This document shows, piece by piece, positions 55,318 through 64,000 of a DNA stretch of 64,000 bases. This stretch comes from Syngnathus acus. Its lineage: Eukaryota; Chordata; Actinopteri; Syngnathiformes; Syngnathidae. Under the pieces are notes generated by a model that did not search any database, had not been told where the DNA came from, and saw only the letters and a list, made by a program, of their open reading frames with translations. Position 1 is the first letter of the stretch. Each line of letters starts with the position of its first letter. The stretch is from NCBI RefSeq assembly GCF_901709675.1, contig NC_051092.1, forward strand, positions 14,734,991-14,798,990, in the 5' to 3' direction. The translations under genes and the position numbers were made by a program.

Positions 55318-56055
55318 GTGACGTAGATTATAGGAGGCCGAGCGTTGCCGAGTTACTTAGCCCATGTAAGCATAATGGCGGATACAGAAGTGGAAGCGAT
55401 GTCGTCTGACGAATCCCCCTCAGATGATTCTTCACCTTCTGACGAAAATGAAGAAGAGTATGATTTCTTTCTTGGGGTACAAGGCTACCAATTTGAACCA
55501 GTGAGAAGTACCCCAGCGACTGAAGCATCGCAAAACGAAGGTGCGGAAGGTACAGCCGGAGAAAATCAATGGCTATATACTGATAATGTTTTGGGTGTCC
55601 AATATAATAAATTATAAGAAAGTTGCAAAGAAAATTTCTTTTAATAATATATTCGGCAACATATTTTTTTATAGGGTGGAAAACAGTAGGAAAATTAATT
55701 TTTAGGACTGGGAAAACCCATGAACGATGATCACTTTGGTGTGCTAATTCTTATTTTCCCTTTGCACACAGTATGTTACTACCAAAGTTACACCTATTGT
55801 TATAAGCCTAAACTTTTTTATTTTTCAAATAACAAAAGGTAACATTTTCATACCCCAAGAATCTCCCTTTTGGCAATTGCACGGCTCTGTCTTGGCACTT
55901 TCGAGGGGGGGTGGGTGAACTTGGGGGGGCTCCGTTGTCTCTATTATGCTTATATGTGAAGTATTGGAGACAAAACACCAGGAAATTGTATGGATCTTCA
56001 CGCTATCAATCGGTAAACAATGGGGGGAGTCCTATCATCTACGTCACGGTACCAG
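55318..56055 (+). mobile_element. Candidate DNA transposon remnant in the MHC intron
   Basis: GTGACGTAGATTATAGGA at the left and, inverted, GTGACGTAGATGATAGGA at the right give imperfect terminal repeats. A short frame with an acidic N-terminus lies just inside the left end. The rest has no coding potential. Superfamily not assigned. Confidence 0.4.
55375..55617 (+). other. Acidic ORF fragment, P2X7-C-domain-like N-terminus?
   Basis: Starting at ATG 55375, about 80 codons: MADTEVEAMSSDES, an acidic stretch DDSSPSDENEEEYDFF, then LGVQGYQFEP. This resembles the N-termini of repetitive fish proteins annotated as P2X7-like, but the cysteine-rich domain that would prove it is missing. It could be a first exon or a decayed fragment. 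It is on the opposite strand to the MHC gene. Confidence 0.3.
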
Positions 56056-56289
56056 GTGATCCAGATTGGCGCGGTTCATGACAGGGGCAGGAAAGATCGA
56101 GAAATACACACAAATTAACTGCGTTTGGCTCACAAATGCAATTTTATTTCAAATTCTATTATATTATTTGGACACAGGTGAATATAATCGAACATTCTGA
56201 GTGTTTTTTAAAACATGTTAAATGTGCCTTTACATATGCTTTAATGTTGTGAAATGTGCTGTTGCAAAGTACTAAAGCAAGCAACTCAC
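56056..56289. other. Intron next to MHC alpha-2 donor
   Basis: No feature recognised except the donor GTGAGTTG at 56282-56289 on the minus strand. Confidence 0.6.
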
Positions 56290-56568
56290 GTATTCTCTGC
56301 AGGACGCTCTTCCCATATTTCAGCATATTGCAAAGGCGCTGAGGACATTCCTCAAGCAAGCGATGGTCCATGAACTCCAGCCAGCCTTCATTGAGGTTCC
56401 ACTTGCGGACAGTGGCCTCCAGCTGAGACTGGAGCCAGATCCACTGCCGGTTCTCCATGTCTAGAAACAGCGTGTCGTCGCCATCATAACTGTGATGGTT
56501 GAAGCCTGACTTTGAGACGCTGTCGTCGTCATACTCGCAGCCGTGCAGCACCTGGAACACGTGGATGC
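56290..56568 (-). CDS. MHC class I alpha-2 exon
   Basis: On the minus strand the acceptor (TGGTCAG) precedes 56568 and the donor (GTGAGTTG) follows 56290; 279 bp. It encodes GIHVFQVLHGCEYDD, GFNHHSYDGDDTLFLDMENR, ATVRKWNLN, LLEECPQRL and MLKYGKSVLQRI. The two cysteines that form the alpha-2 disulphide (HGCE and EECP) and the YDGDDTLFLD sheet segment are typical of class I. The K-W pair before NLN is kept. The tyrosines normally found around positions 159 and 171 appear to be H and M, suggesting a nonclassical molecule; this rests on approximate alignment by eye. Confidence 0.9.
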
Positions 56569-57641
56569 CTGACCAGGCGCAGCACGAGGATACAGTATTA
56601 GCTCAGAGCTTTGGTCATTTGCATTACAACACTTTTCCAAAGAGATACCATCTTTCGGCGCTCCCATACATAATGATTTACAGTTCCCTTTGCCTTTGAA
56701 TATTTCACGTGTCTGGAATGTCAGAAGACCATTGTAGGTTTCTCAGGGGTTATGGAGGTTTTCCGTTTGTGTTGTCGTAGTGTCATACGAGTATTAACAG
56801 TTTGTGACTGCGCAAGTCGCTGGCCACACATCTTCCCCCGATTTACTTTAATATTCCAACTCCATTCTCTCATTGTCACATAACTAGATTCCTTATCACG
56901 TGAGATATATACAACAGGTGAATTGTTGCATACAACAGTGAAATTTGCCATTTATCCTGTGTATGTTACATTGATTTTTAACACCGGCATTTAAAAAAAT
57001 AAATAAAAGGCGCGTCGCCAACTTCGTAAGTATATGGTAAGTATGGTAAGTATACATACACGCAAAGTCGCCTGTCTACCGACATATGTGAAACGCAAGT
57101 GCCTGGCAAGCCTCCTTCTCAATGTGTGCACTGTGCAAGGGGAGATGGCTTGAAGCGTAGAAGAGCTCGCTGTCTCCCATCCGCTCCTTTTTGAAATGCA
57201 TGATGCAGAAATTGACAGTAAAAATGAAAATGTATTGTTAAATGTATTGTTATATCAACAATGGATGACATCAAATGCAGTCAAATAGATCACCAATGTG
57301 GCATGCAATGTAAAAGCTTATACAGTGAATGCATGTGTACGTACATGCATTGACACTGTACTCAGTATGCTTATACAAATACTGACATTGATCTCACTTT
57401 TTTTTTTTTACGTGACTCCAAATCAACACAAATGAAGCCACGTTGTTCATGTTGCGAGCTCACAACACACACCGACTTTACAACAACATTCAGCCTATGA
57501 ATTTTGACACGGCAATTATTTTCAAGTGCTAGTTGTAGAGTGGGTAATGTCTTCTTCTTGTTTTGTAGCGGTAGCAAACAACCTTAGGTGCATTACCGCC
57601 ACCTTCTGGAATAGAGTGTGGATCTTTTTTTCTTTACTTTG
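56569..57641. other. No recognised gene; expected place of alpha-1 and leader exons
   Basis: I see no convincing alpha-1 or signal peptide exon. A minus-strand frame at about 57090-57215 has some coding look but no family match. Otherwise A+T-rich sequence. Confidence 0.5.
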
Positions 57642-57650
57642 TTTTAGAAA

Positions 57651-58011
57651 GGGGCGGCTCGGTGACGCACTGGGTAGCACGTCCGCCTCACAGTTAGGAG
57701 GGTGCGGGTTCGACTCCACCTCCGGCCCTCCCTGTGTGGAGTTTGCATGTTCTCCCCGTGTCCACGTGGGTTTTCTCCGGGCACTCCGGTTTCCTCTCAC
57801 ATCCCAAAAACATGCTTGGTAGGCCAATTGTGCACTCCAAATTGCCCCTAGGTGTGAGTGCAGATGGTTGTTTGTCTCTGTGTGCCCTGCGATTGGCTGG
57901 CAACCGGTTCAGGGTGTCCCCCGCCTACTGCCTGATGACGGCTGGGATAGGCTCCAGCACGCCCGCGACCCCCGTGGGGACAGAGTGGTACAGAAAATGG
58001 ATGGATGGATG
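57651..58011 (+). repeat. SINE-2 with perfect 9-bp target duplication
   Basis: TTTTAGAAA occurs at 57642-57650 and 58012-58020. The head, B-box (GGTTCGACTCC), body and TGGA tail are complete. Confidence 0.95.
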
Positions 58012-58040
58012 TTTTAGAAATAAAAAAAAATAAATAAAAC

Positions 58041-58385
58041 AGATCAGTGGCCGAGTGGTGGAGTGTCCGCCATGAGACTGGAAGGTTGTTCCCAAAGATG
58101 ATCTTTTTTCTGAAATAATTTTATGTTTACGGACTTAAGTAACCCAGCCGGGTCATACCAAAGACTATAAAAATGGGACCTATTGCCTCCCTGCTTGGCA
58201 CTCAGCATTAACGGTTGGAATTGGGGGGTTAGATCATCAAATGATTCCCGAGCGCAGCACCGCTGCTGCTCACTGCTCCCCTCTCCCCCATGGGATGGAT
58301 CAAAATCCCACGGGGATGGGTTAAATGCAGAGGACAAATTTCACCACACCCAGATGTGTGTGTGGCGATTATTGGGACTTTTTTT
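58041..58385 (+). repeat. Chimeric SINE-1 with internal MITE-2 piece
   Basis: The tRNA-like head runs to GGAAGGTTGT, then MITE-2 sequence occupies about 58084-58141, then the SINE-1 body from CCAGCCGGGTCATACC to GGGACTTT and a T-rich tract. The B-box is replaced. The second junction is identical to that at 32526. Confidence 0.88.
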
Positions 58386-58524
58386 TTTTTTTAAAGACTT
58401 TATATCTCATTACCCTATTTCACACACGGATGGCTTCAGGCTTGACAACCACATTGACTCGGTAGTTCAGATCGGCTCGGGTATGCGACACAACGTAATA
58501 AAGAAAATAACGGTACTATAATAT

Positions 58525-58715
58525 CCATCCATCTATCCATCTATCTATCCATCCATCGTTTTTCTGAACTGCTTTTTGACACAAGGTTCACTGGTATGCT
58601 GGAGCTTAACCCAGCAGACTTCGGGCAGTAGGCGGGGGACACCCCGAACGCCAATTGCAGGGCACACAGGCAACCTTTCGAGCTCAAAACCACAACCTAC
58701 GGGCAATCTGGAGTG
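58525..58715 (-). repeat. Degenerate SINE-2 fragment
   Basis: CCATCCATCTATC tail, then a diverged body (AGTAGGCGGGGGACACCC) in reverse orientation; the head is missing. Confidence 0.7.
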
Positions 58716-58947
58716 GTCGACTACAATATTGATACTGTAATGTAATATTGTGCCTCAATAGATAAGTTAGTTTTGTTTGTTAGTGTTTGCTCATTCAATT
58801 CACATCAAGATTAACAACTAACCGCACAATAATATTGAAATGTTTATTTTTCTGATGTAAAAAAATTTACTCAGGTAAGCTCTCAATAGTACCGTATATA
58901 TTTTGTTTTTTAGAAATATTTTTATTTTACTGAAAATACTTTGTCTT

Positions 58948-59190
58948 ACGATGAACACACGTCACATAACCTTATATACAGAACAGAGACACTGCACTAT
59001 CGATAAAACACAAACACCGCAAACAGTAATTGAAGAGGATTTCTACTATACAGGTTGGGTTGAGTCGAGTGGTGACCGTGAAACGAGTCACCATGGGGCT
59101 ATCATCTTAATCAGAAATCTTGCCCGCGGGTACATCAGGCCAGCTGGATGTCGCGGGGAAAAAACGGTGACGCGCGTGGATGACACTACA
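58948..59190 (-). pseudogene. Decayed tandem copy of cenpa exon 4 and 3' UTR
   Basis: Matches 59251-59500 at an offset of about 303 bp: the same CACATAAC, AAACACAAACACTGCAAAC and GGTTGGGTT(G) segments in the untranslated part, then CTTGCCCGCGG and GGTCGCGGGGAAAAA in the coding part. On the minus strand the peptide IHAxRVTxF-PRDIQLA can be traced but has an extra base and an in-frame stop (TGA) where the gene has CGA. Only the end of the exon is included. Cannot encode a histone. Confidence 0.82.
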
Positions 59191-59419
59191 GAGTGAAGCT
59201 TAGCACTCACATAATTGGCTGCCTGGTGAAGAAGTGGGCAGGGCCAAGAAATGATCCACTCTTGTCACATAACTTTAGATATAAAACACAAACACTTCAC
59301 TATATATAAAACACAAACACTGCAAACAACAGTATTTAAGTCGATTTCGACTATAAAGGTTGGGTTGTGTCGAGTGGTCACTGTGAAACGTTTGAGTCAC
59401 CACGCGGCTATCATCTTCA

Positions 59420-60597
59420 TCAGAACTCTTGCCCGCGGATCCGTCGGGCCAGCTGGAGGTCGCGGGGAAAAATGGTGACCCGCTTGGCGTGGATGGCGCA
59501 CAGGTTGGCATCAGAGAACAGCAACACCAATAAGGCCTCAGCCGCCTGTAAAGATCCCAACAAGTCGTCAATGTGTAAGCCGGCCCGAGTGTCCCGCTGC
59601 GTCCGGCGTCGGCAAGGGCAGCGCAGTATTTTGGGTCGCAGTGAGTCGGTAGGCGGAAATGGGGCATCACCGATTGTCACTTGCGTACACGCCAGAGTTG
59701 GTCAGGGATCGTTCAATGTCCCAAACGTTCACCAACTTTTTTAGGAAGTTCTTGTTGTCGCAATAAAATTTTGAATATGTTAAAAACTCCCTGATCAAAA
59801 TTTCCCCCGCGTAGAAGAAAAGTACAGGTGAACATTTGACAAACGCTTTGTCGAACGTTTGCGACCTTCAACAAACCATAACGAAAATGCAGTAATCACT
59901 CCATTTGAAAACACTCGCAATTCTTGGTCGCTCTGTAGGATAGAGACTTTAGTATGACATTTGGACCTCCCCGGCGACTTTACCTCCTGAAGCGCCATCA
60001 GGGCGAAGACCTGCCATCTGAGGGCACTTCTGCCATATGACTGGCACACCTCACGGACCTGGGTGTGTGGGAGGGTGGCTACATGTCAAGGCAATGATCT
60101 AACAAGCTTATGGGCTAACGTGTGAGCTGGTAACACCTTACCAGGCGAGAGAAGGGCGCTTTCCTGATGAGGAGCTCTGTGCTCTTCTGGAACTTGCGGA
60201 TCTCCATTAGGGCCTTGGTCCCTGGCCGGTACCTTCGCCTCCTGGGCGGCGTGGGCAACGGGGGCGGCGACGCAGGTGGCTGAGCTGGAAATACAAAAAC
60301 CTTTAGGAACGTGTCATCAAAATGGGACAACGGCGCAGTGAGCTCACTATTCCCAGATGGGCCCGGCTGCGGTGACTGCGGCGGGCGGCGCCCTCTGGGG
60401 GATGCCCGCTGCGGTGACTGTGGCGGGTGGCGCCCTCTGGGGGATGCCCGCTGCGGTGACTGCGGCGGGCGGCGCCCTCTGGGGGATGCCGCAGAGGATG
60501 TGCATTGCACACCGGGGGATGGCCCAGGCAGTGGCTGCGGAGGACGGCGGCGCGGATTGCCGCGTTTTCTTCGGCTGGACGAGGAGTTGTGGCGCAT
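59420..60597 (-). CDS. cenpa: Centromeric histone H3 variant CENP-A
   Basis: Coding exons on the minus strand: 60597-60348, 60284-60142, 60058-59984, 59545-59420; all have GT/AG borders and join in frame to about 197 aa. The variable tail ([15 protein letters not shown]) contains three 14-aa repeats, then [30 protein letters not shown] (alpha-N), [16 protein letters not shown] (alpha-1/loop 1), ALMALQE (alpha-2) and [19 protein letters not shown] with [10 protein letters not shown] (alpha-3 and end). The tryptophan in LRWQ and a one-residue longer loop 1 than canonical H3 point to CENP-A, which replaces H3 in centromeric nucleosomes and recruits the kinetochore. The histone fold looks intact. 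The tail is longer than in most CENP-A proteins. The 63-nt first intron is a multiple of three and could also be read through. Confidence 0.92.
60359..60487 (-). repeat. 42-bp tandem repeat in cenpa tail
   Basis: Three nearly identical 42-bp units encode [14 protein letters not shown]-type 14-aa repeats; the second has H for R, the last ends in P. They give proline/arginine/serine-rich SPRGR and SPQ motifs. Confidence 0.92.
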
Positions 60598-61582
60598 GAT
60601 GCTGACCACAAACAGGACAACAAATCATGATTTGGTCATGTCGTAAATGGCTGACTACAGCATACATATGTACATGAAAGACACGCAACACTCAACAAAG
60701 AGCTAACGCAATAGCATGTCTACTTTACAAGTGCTACAATTAATTGAGTCATCAACAACTAACCGCTAATCAAACTCACTACTTCGATCACTGAATGAAT
60801 TGTTTAGACTAGAGACCTTGTTCAACTTCAACTTGTCCAAAGCCTCAATAGGATTCGAGATGAACAGTGGCCTGAAGACCACGAGGGTACAACATTACAT
60901 GACAAAATATTGAATCCGTTTGTTCTGCTCTACACGGGACAGTACGCCCTATTGGACCGTGGGTTTTCCGGTTTAATAGTTTAAGTTACACGGATGCATT
61001 TACAAACCAGCATGTGTATTTGCCTGTCCGAGCAGGAGGAAACCCCACTCTCTGCGAGCTCATGTTCAGTCGCTGTTGTGCTTCGGCTGGCACTCACGTT
61101 GTTGCAACTGTAGCTGGGTAAAATTGCAGCCAAGGTTGCCAGGACTGGTCATCACTGATTACTTGAGCTTCTTATCACTTGTTATTGTTAGCAAAAAAGA
61201 TCACTTTTAATTGTCGACAGTCACAAGTTACGTTTGAGAAGCTCAGTTGCAATTTAAAACTTTTACTGCTCCCTATTATAGGAGAGATCAGAATCATACC
61301 CCTCAACCTGTGTTCGTCACTCTAATAACCATTGCTTTAAATGCTTATTTTTTCCAGGGAAGGACCATTCATAGTCCTGGTCTCATGAAATGAAAATGCA
61401 TAACATATATTCAAAATGCAAAAAGGTTGTGTCCTACACCCCGCCAAAAGAACTTCGGACATCACGTGACTGATCCCATTTATTTTCGTTTATGCACACA
61501 TCCTAACTGCATAGTCGTGGCAGTTAAAATAAATAAAAATAAATAAAAATTGCAGAACAAGATACAATAGTAATTTTTAAAT
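60598..61582. other. Upstream region of cenpa
   Basis: No gene recognised. It probably holds the promoter and any 5' untranslated exon; the TTTGTGGTCAG just upstream of the start codon could be a splice acceptor. No clear TATA box was assigned. Confidence 0.5.
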
Positions 61583-61584
61583 TA

Positions 61585-62693
61585 CCGTATTTTCCGCCCT
61601 AAAAGGCGCACCGGATTATAAGGCGCACCTTCAATGAACGGCCCATTTTAAAACTTTGTCCATATATAAGGCGCACCGGATTATAAGGCGCATAAAATAG
61701 AAGCTATACTGCAACAAACTGAGGTTGACTAGGGTTGCGGTATGCAGCCACTAGCCAATAACCAATGAGCCCTCTGTAAACAATCGCGTTTCTCAAACGA
61801 TCTCCTATAAAATGATCGGAACTGACTAAAGTTCGATCTAACGCATTGGTACAACTTACCTATGTTTCCCTTCCATATCGATCCGTAGATTTACTCGAAA
61901 CATTAACAGAGCAGCCTATTTTCACATGAAATAGCCTGGTACGTATAGCAGCTATCGTTATAGCATTAGCCATCCGCAAAGTCCCACGAGCCTCAGCTCG
62001 CAATCTCCCATGAGCCTCAGCAAAGTGTAAACAATCGCGTTTCTCAAACGATCTCCTATAAAATGATCGGAACTGACTAAAGTTCGATCTAACGCATTGG
62101 TACTACTTACCTATGTTTCCCTTCCATAGCGATCCGTAGATTTACTCGAAACATTAACAGAGCAGCCTATTTTGACATGAAATAGCCTGGTACGTATAGC
62201 AGCTATCGTTATAGCATTAGCCATCCGCAAAGTCCCACGAGCATCAGCTCGCAATCTCCCATGAGCCTCAGCAAAGTGTAAACAATCGCGTTTCTCAAAC
62301 GATCTCCTATAAAATGATCGGAACTGACTAAAGTTCGATCTAACGCATTGGTACTGCTTACCTATGTTTCCCTTCCATATCAATCCGTAAATTTACTCGA
62401 AACATTAACGGAGCAGCCTATTTTGAAATGAAATAGCCTCGCGGGTACAACAGCTATTCGGTGACGCCCCCTGACTACAGTTACCATAATGTTGGGAAGC
62501 GATGCGACCTTGTAATTTACTAGTCGTACTAAAACGTACTGAAACATTTTGGCAGAGCACTGTGTACAACCAGTATGGATCAACAAATTCATCAATTGAT
62601 CCATATATAAGGCGCACTGGATTATAAGGCGCACTGTCGGCTTTTGAGAAAATTTTAGGTTTTTAGGTGCGCCTTTTAGGGCGGAAAATACGG
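61585..62693. mobile_element. MITE-3 with 251-bp internal repeats
   Basis: Terminal repeats CCGTATTTTCCGCCCTAAAA and TTTTAGGGCGGAAAATACGG, with TA at 61583-61584 and 62694-62695. Subterminal TATAAGGCGCACC motifs are repeated at both sides. The interior is made of about 2.6 tandem units. Noncoding. Confidence 0.92.
61775..62460. repeat. 251-bp tandem array inside MITE-3
   Basis: CAATCGCGTTTCTCAAACGA recurs at 61781, 62032 and 62283, an exact period of 251 bp. The units are very similar; the third is partial and more diverged. Confidence 0.93.
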
Positions 62694-62869
62694 TAAATGC
62701 ATAGTCGCGGCAGTTAAAATGAATAAAATAATTGTAGACCTACATACAACAGTAATATTTGCAAAATAAAACCTTCTCGGACGAAATGCATCATAATTAG
62801 CTGTTCAAAGGTAATAATTCCTGTCCTATGCATCGTGGGCAATGTAGGCTGACTAGAAAGCTTCAAAAT

Positions 62870-64000
62870 TGACTTACTAGTGAACATGTAAGCTAAAAAG
62901 ACATTTTACGTGCATGTGACAGTCACATTTTGACCTCACAGTGTAATTTCTTTATTGGTCACAAGCAAATTGATTAAAAAGATGAGTAAAAAATGTTGGA
63001 ACAGGATATTGGTGGTCACATCCTACAGTTTACATGTTGACATAGTAATGCAAATGTACACTGGTTGCACCAGTTATGTTTTTTTTTTTATCTCACTATT
63101 TAACTTGTCAAGTTCAGAATTGCTCACTAGTTCACTAGTAAGGTATATGTCCACTAGTACCATTAGTTGGGATCTTCCCAGCCTCACTATCTGACTTGTG
63201 GGGTTCAAAATGTTAACTAATGAACTAGTAAATGCAAAGGGATTTTCCTTTCTGACTCACTCGGTCTGACTAGTGAGTCAAAATGCCTTTCATTTGTTCA
63301 CTATCTGATCTACTACTAACTAGTCACTCTGGACTGAACTAGTTCACAAGAAAGAAAACATGTTTCACTAGTTAACAAGTGAGGTTAAAATTACACCAGC
63401 TAGTGAACGTGTTTACTAAGGTACCATTTTGAGCCTCACTAGTTAGCTTGTAAGTCAAAATAGATGGTGCGTAGCAAAGTGGTCTGTGCATTCATGAGTA
63501 AACATCCATCCATCTATCCATCCATCCATCCATCCATTTTCTGAACCGCTTAGTCCCCACGGGGGTCACGGGTGTGCTGGAGCCTATCCCAGCCGTCATT
63601 GGGCAGCAGGCGGGGGACACCCTGAACCGGTTGCCAGCCAATCGCAGGAAATACAAACAATCAACCATTTGCACTCGCACTCACACCTAGGGACAATTAG
63701 GAGCGCTCAATCGGCCGACCAAGCATGTTTTTGGGATGTGGGAGGAAACCGGAGTGCCCGGAGAAAACCCACGAGGGCCCGGGGAAAACATGCAAACTCC
63801 ACACAGGGAGGGCCGGAGGTGGAATCGAACCCGCACCCTCCTAACTGTGAGGCGGACGTGCTACCCAGTGCGTCACCGAGCCGCCACGAGCAGACATGTA
63901 ACCCATAATTCTGTAAAGTCGGCATCCACTAGTTCTATTCGGGACATTTTTTACCTCACTAGTAGAACTGGTTACGTGAAAAAGTCGCACTAGTGCACAA
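62870..64000. repeat. ACTAGT-rich tract
   Basis: More than ten ACTAGT hexamers lie in this stretch (for example near 62876, 63126, 63134, 63153, 63224, 63437, 63927, 63957, 63992), often as CTCACTAGTT or CACTAGTNAG and near CAAAATG. It looks like a degenerate array or an old palindromic element. SINE-2 (63504-63885) is inserted within. No coding potential. Confidence 0.6.
63504..63885 (-). repeat. SINE-2, minus copy
   Basis: The tail (CCATCCATC units) is at the left, the head (GGCGGCTCGGTGACGCAC on the minus strand) at the right. GAGTAAACAT on the left and GAGCAGACAT on the right may be a diverged target duplication. Confidence 0.9.

Noticed and set aside
57090-57215. Minus-strand frame with SELFYASSHLP considered as an MHC alpha-1 exon
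   Set aside because: No alpha-1 sheet or helix motifs and no proper splice sites; only a loose resemblance.
59367-59744. Plus-strand frame across the last cenpa exon
   Set aside because: Antisense to the histone-fold exon, which has clear homology and splice sites on the minus strand.
59420-60597. Canonical histone H3 gene or processed pseudogene
   Set aside because: Replication-dependent H3 genes lack introns and have a conserved tail; this gene has introns, a divergent tail and the CENP-A-type tryptophan.
1-64000. tRNA genes
   Set aside because: The only tRNA-like sequences are SINE heads with A/B boxes; none folds convincingly as a full tRNA with its own flanks.
1-64000. CRISPR array or bacterial operon
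   Set aside because: No regularly spaced repeats with unique spacers, and the sequence is vertebrate.

Overview
This 64 kb window looks like a teleost fish chromosome. The evidence is the mix of mobile elements (L2 and Rex1/Babar-like LINEs, Tc1/mariner, hAT and pogo-like DNA transposons, tRNA-derived SINEs, an endogenous retrovirus) together with spliced vertebrate host genes. Nothing bacterial, no operons and no CRISPR are present. Most open reading frames belong to mobile elements, not to host genes.

Two host loci are visible, both on the minus strand. (1) cenpa, the centromeric histone H3, has coding exons at 60348-60597, 60142-60284, 59984-60058 and 59420-59545. They encode about 197 aa with a tandemly repeated N-terminal tail. 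A decayed tandem copy of its last exon lies just downstream (58948-59190). (2) A divergent MHC class I gene has an alpha-2 exon (56290-56568), an alpha-3 exon (54395-54697) and a connecting/transmembrane exon (29846-29987). Splice phases agree from exon to exon, so the alpha-3 to transmembrane intron is about 24.4 kb, nearly all mobile elements. No leader or alpha-1 exon was recognised.

Layout. 1-3366: an internally deleted Rex1-like LINE on the minus strand plus a 3' flank that recurs inverted at 44-47.7 kb. 3367-12480: a terminal-repeat MITE split by an L2 LINE, which is itself split by a second L2 carrying an intact 1030-codon ORF2. 12.5-14.5 kb: MITE and DNA-transposon remnants, microsatellites and two head-to-head SINEs. 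14500-19340: a long solo LTR split by three insertions. 20.1-24.4 kb: a solo LTR with 5-bp target duplication, then a mariner-like remnant split by a Rex1-like LINE and a second copy of the long LTR. 24.4-29.8 kb: a MITE, a recent 1.4 kb tandem duplication and a LINE 3' end stopping about 80 bp from the MHC transmembrane exon. 30.1-36.1 kb: a Rex1-like LINE interleaved with Tc1 pieces and a MITE. 36.1-44 kb: the 5' part of a provirus whose LTR is split by an ORF1+ORF2 LINE, which in turn holds a giant palindrome. 44-49.5 kb: the second inverted LINE copy, MITEs and another solo LTR. 49.5-54 kb: a pogo-like fragment, then a Tc1 copy split by an apparently intact hAT transposon with perfect 8-bp target duplications. 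54-64 kb: the MHC exons, SINEs, cenpa, a MITE with internal 251-bp repeats and an ACTAGT-rich tract.

Many insertions are dated relative to each other by target-site duplications, so the window reads as a layered record of successive transposition into one MHC intron and its surroundings. LINE clade names are judgements from motif style and need phylogenetic confirmation.
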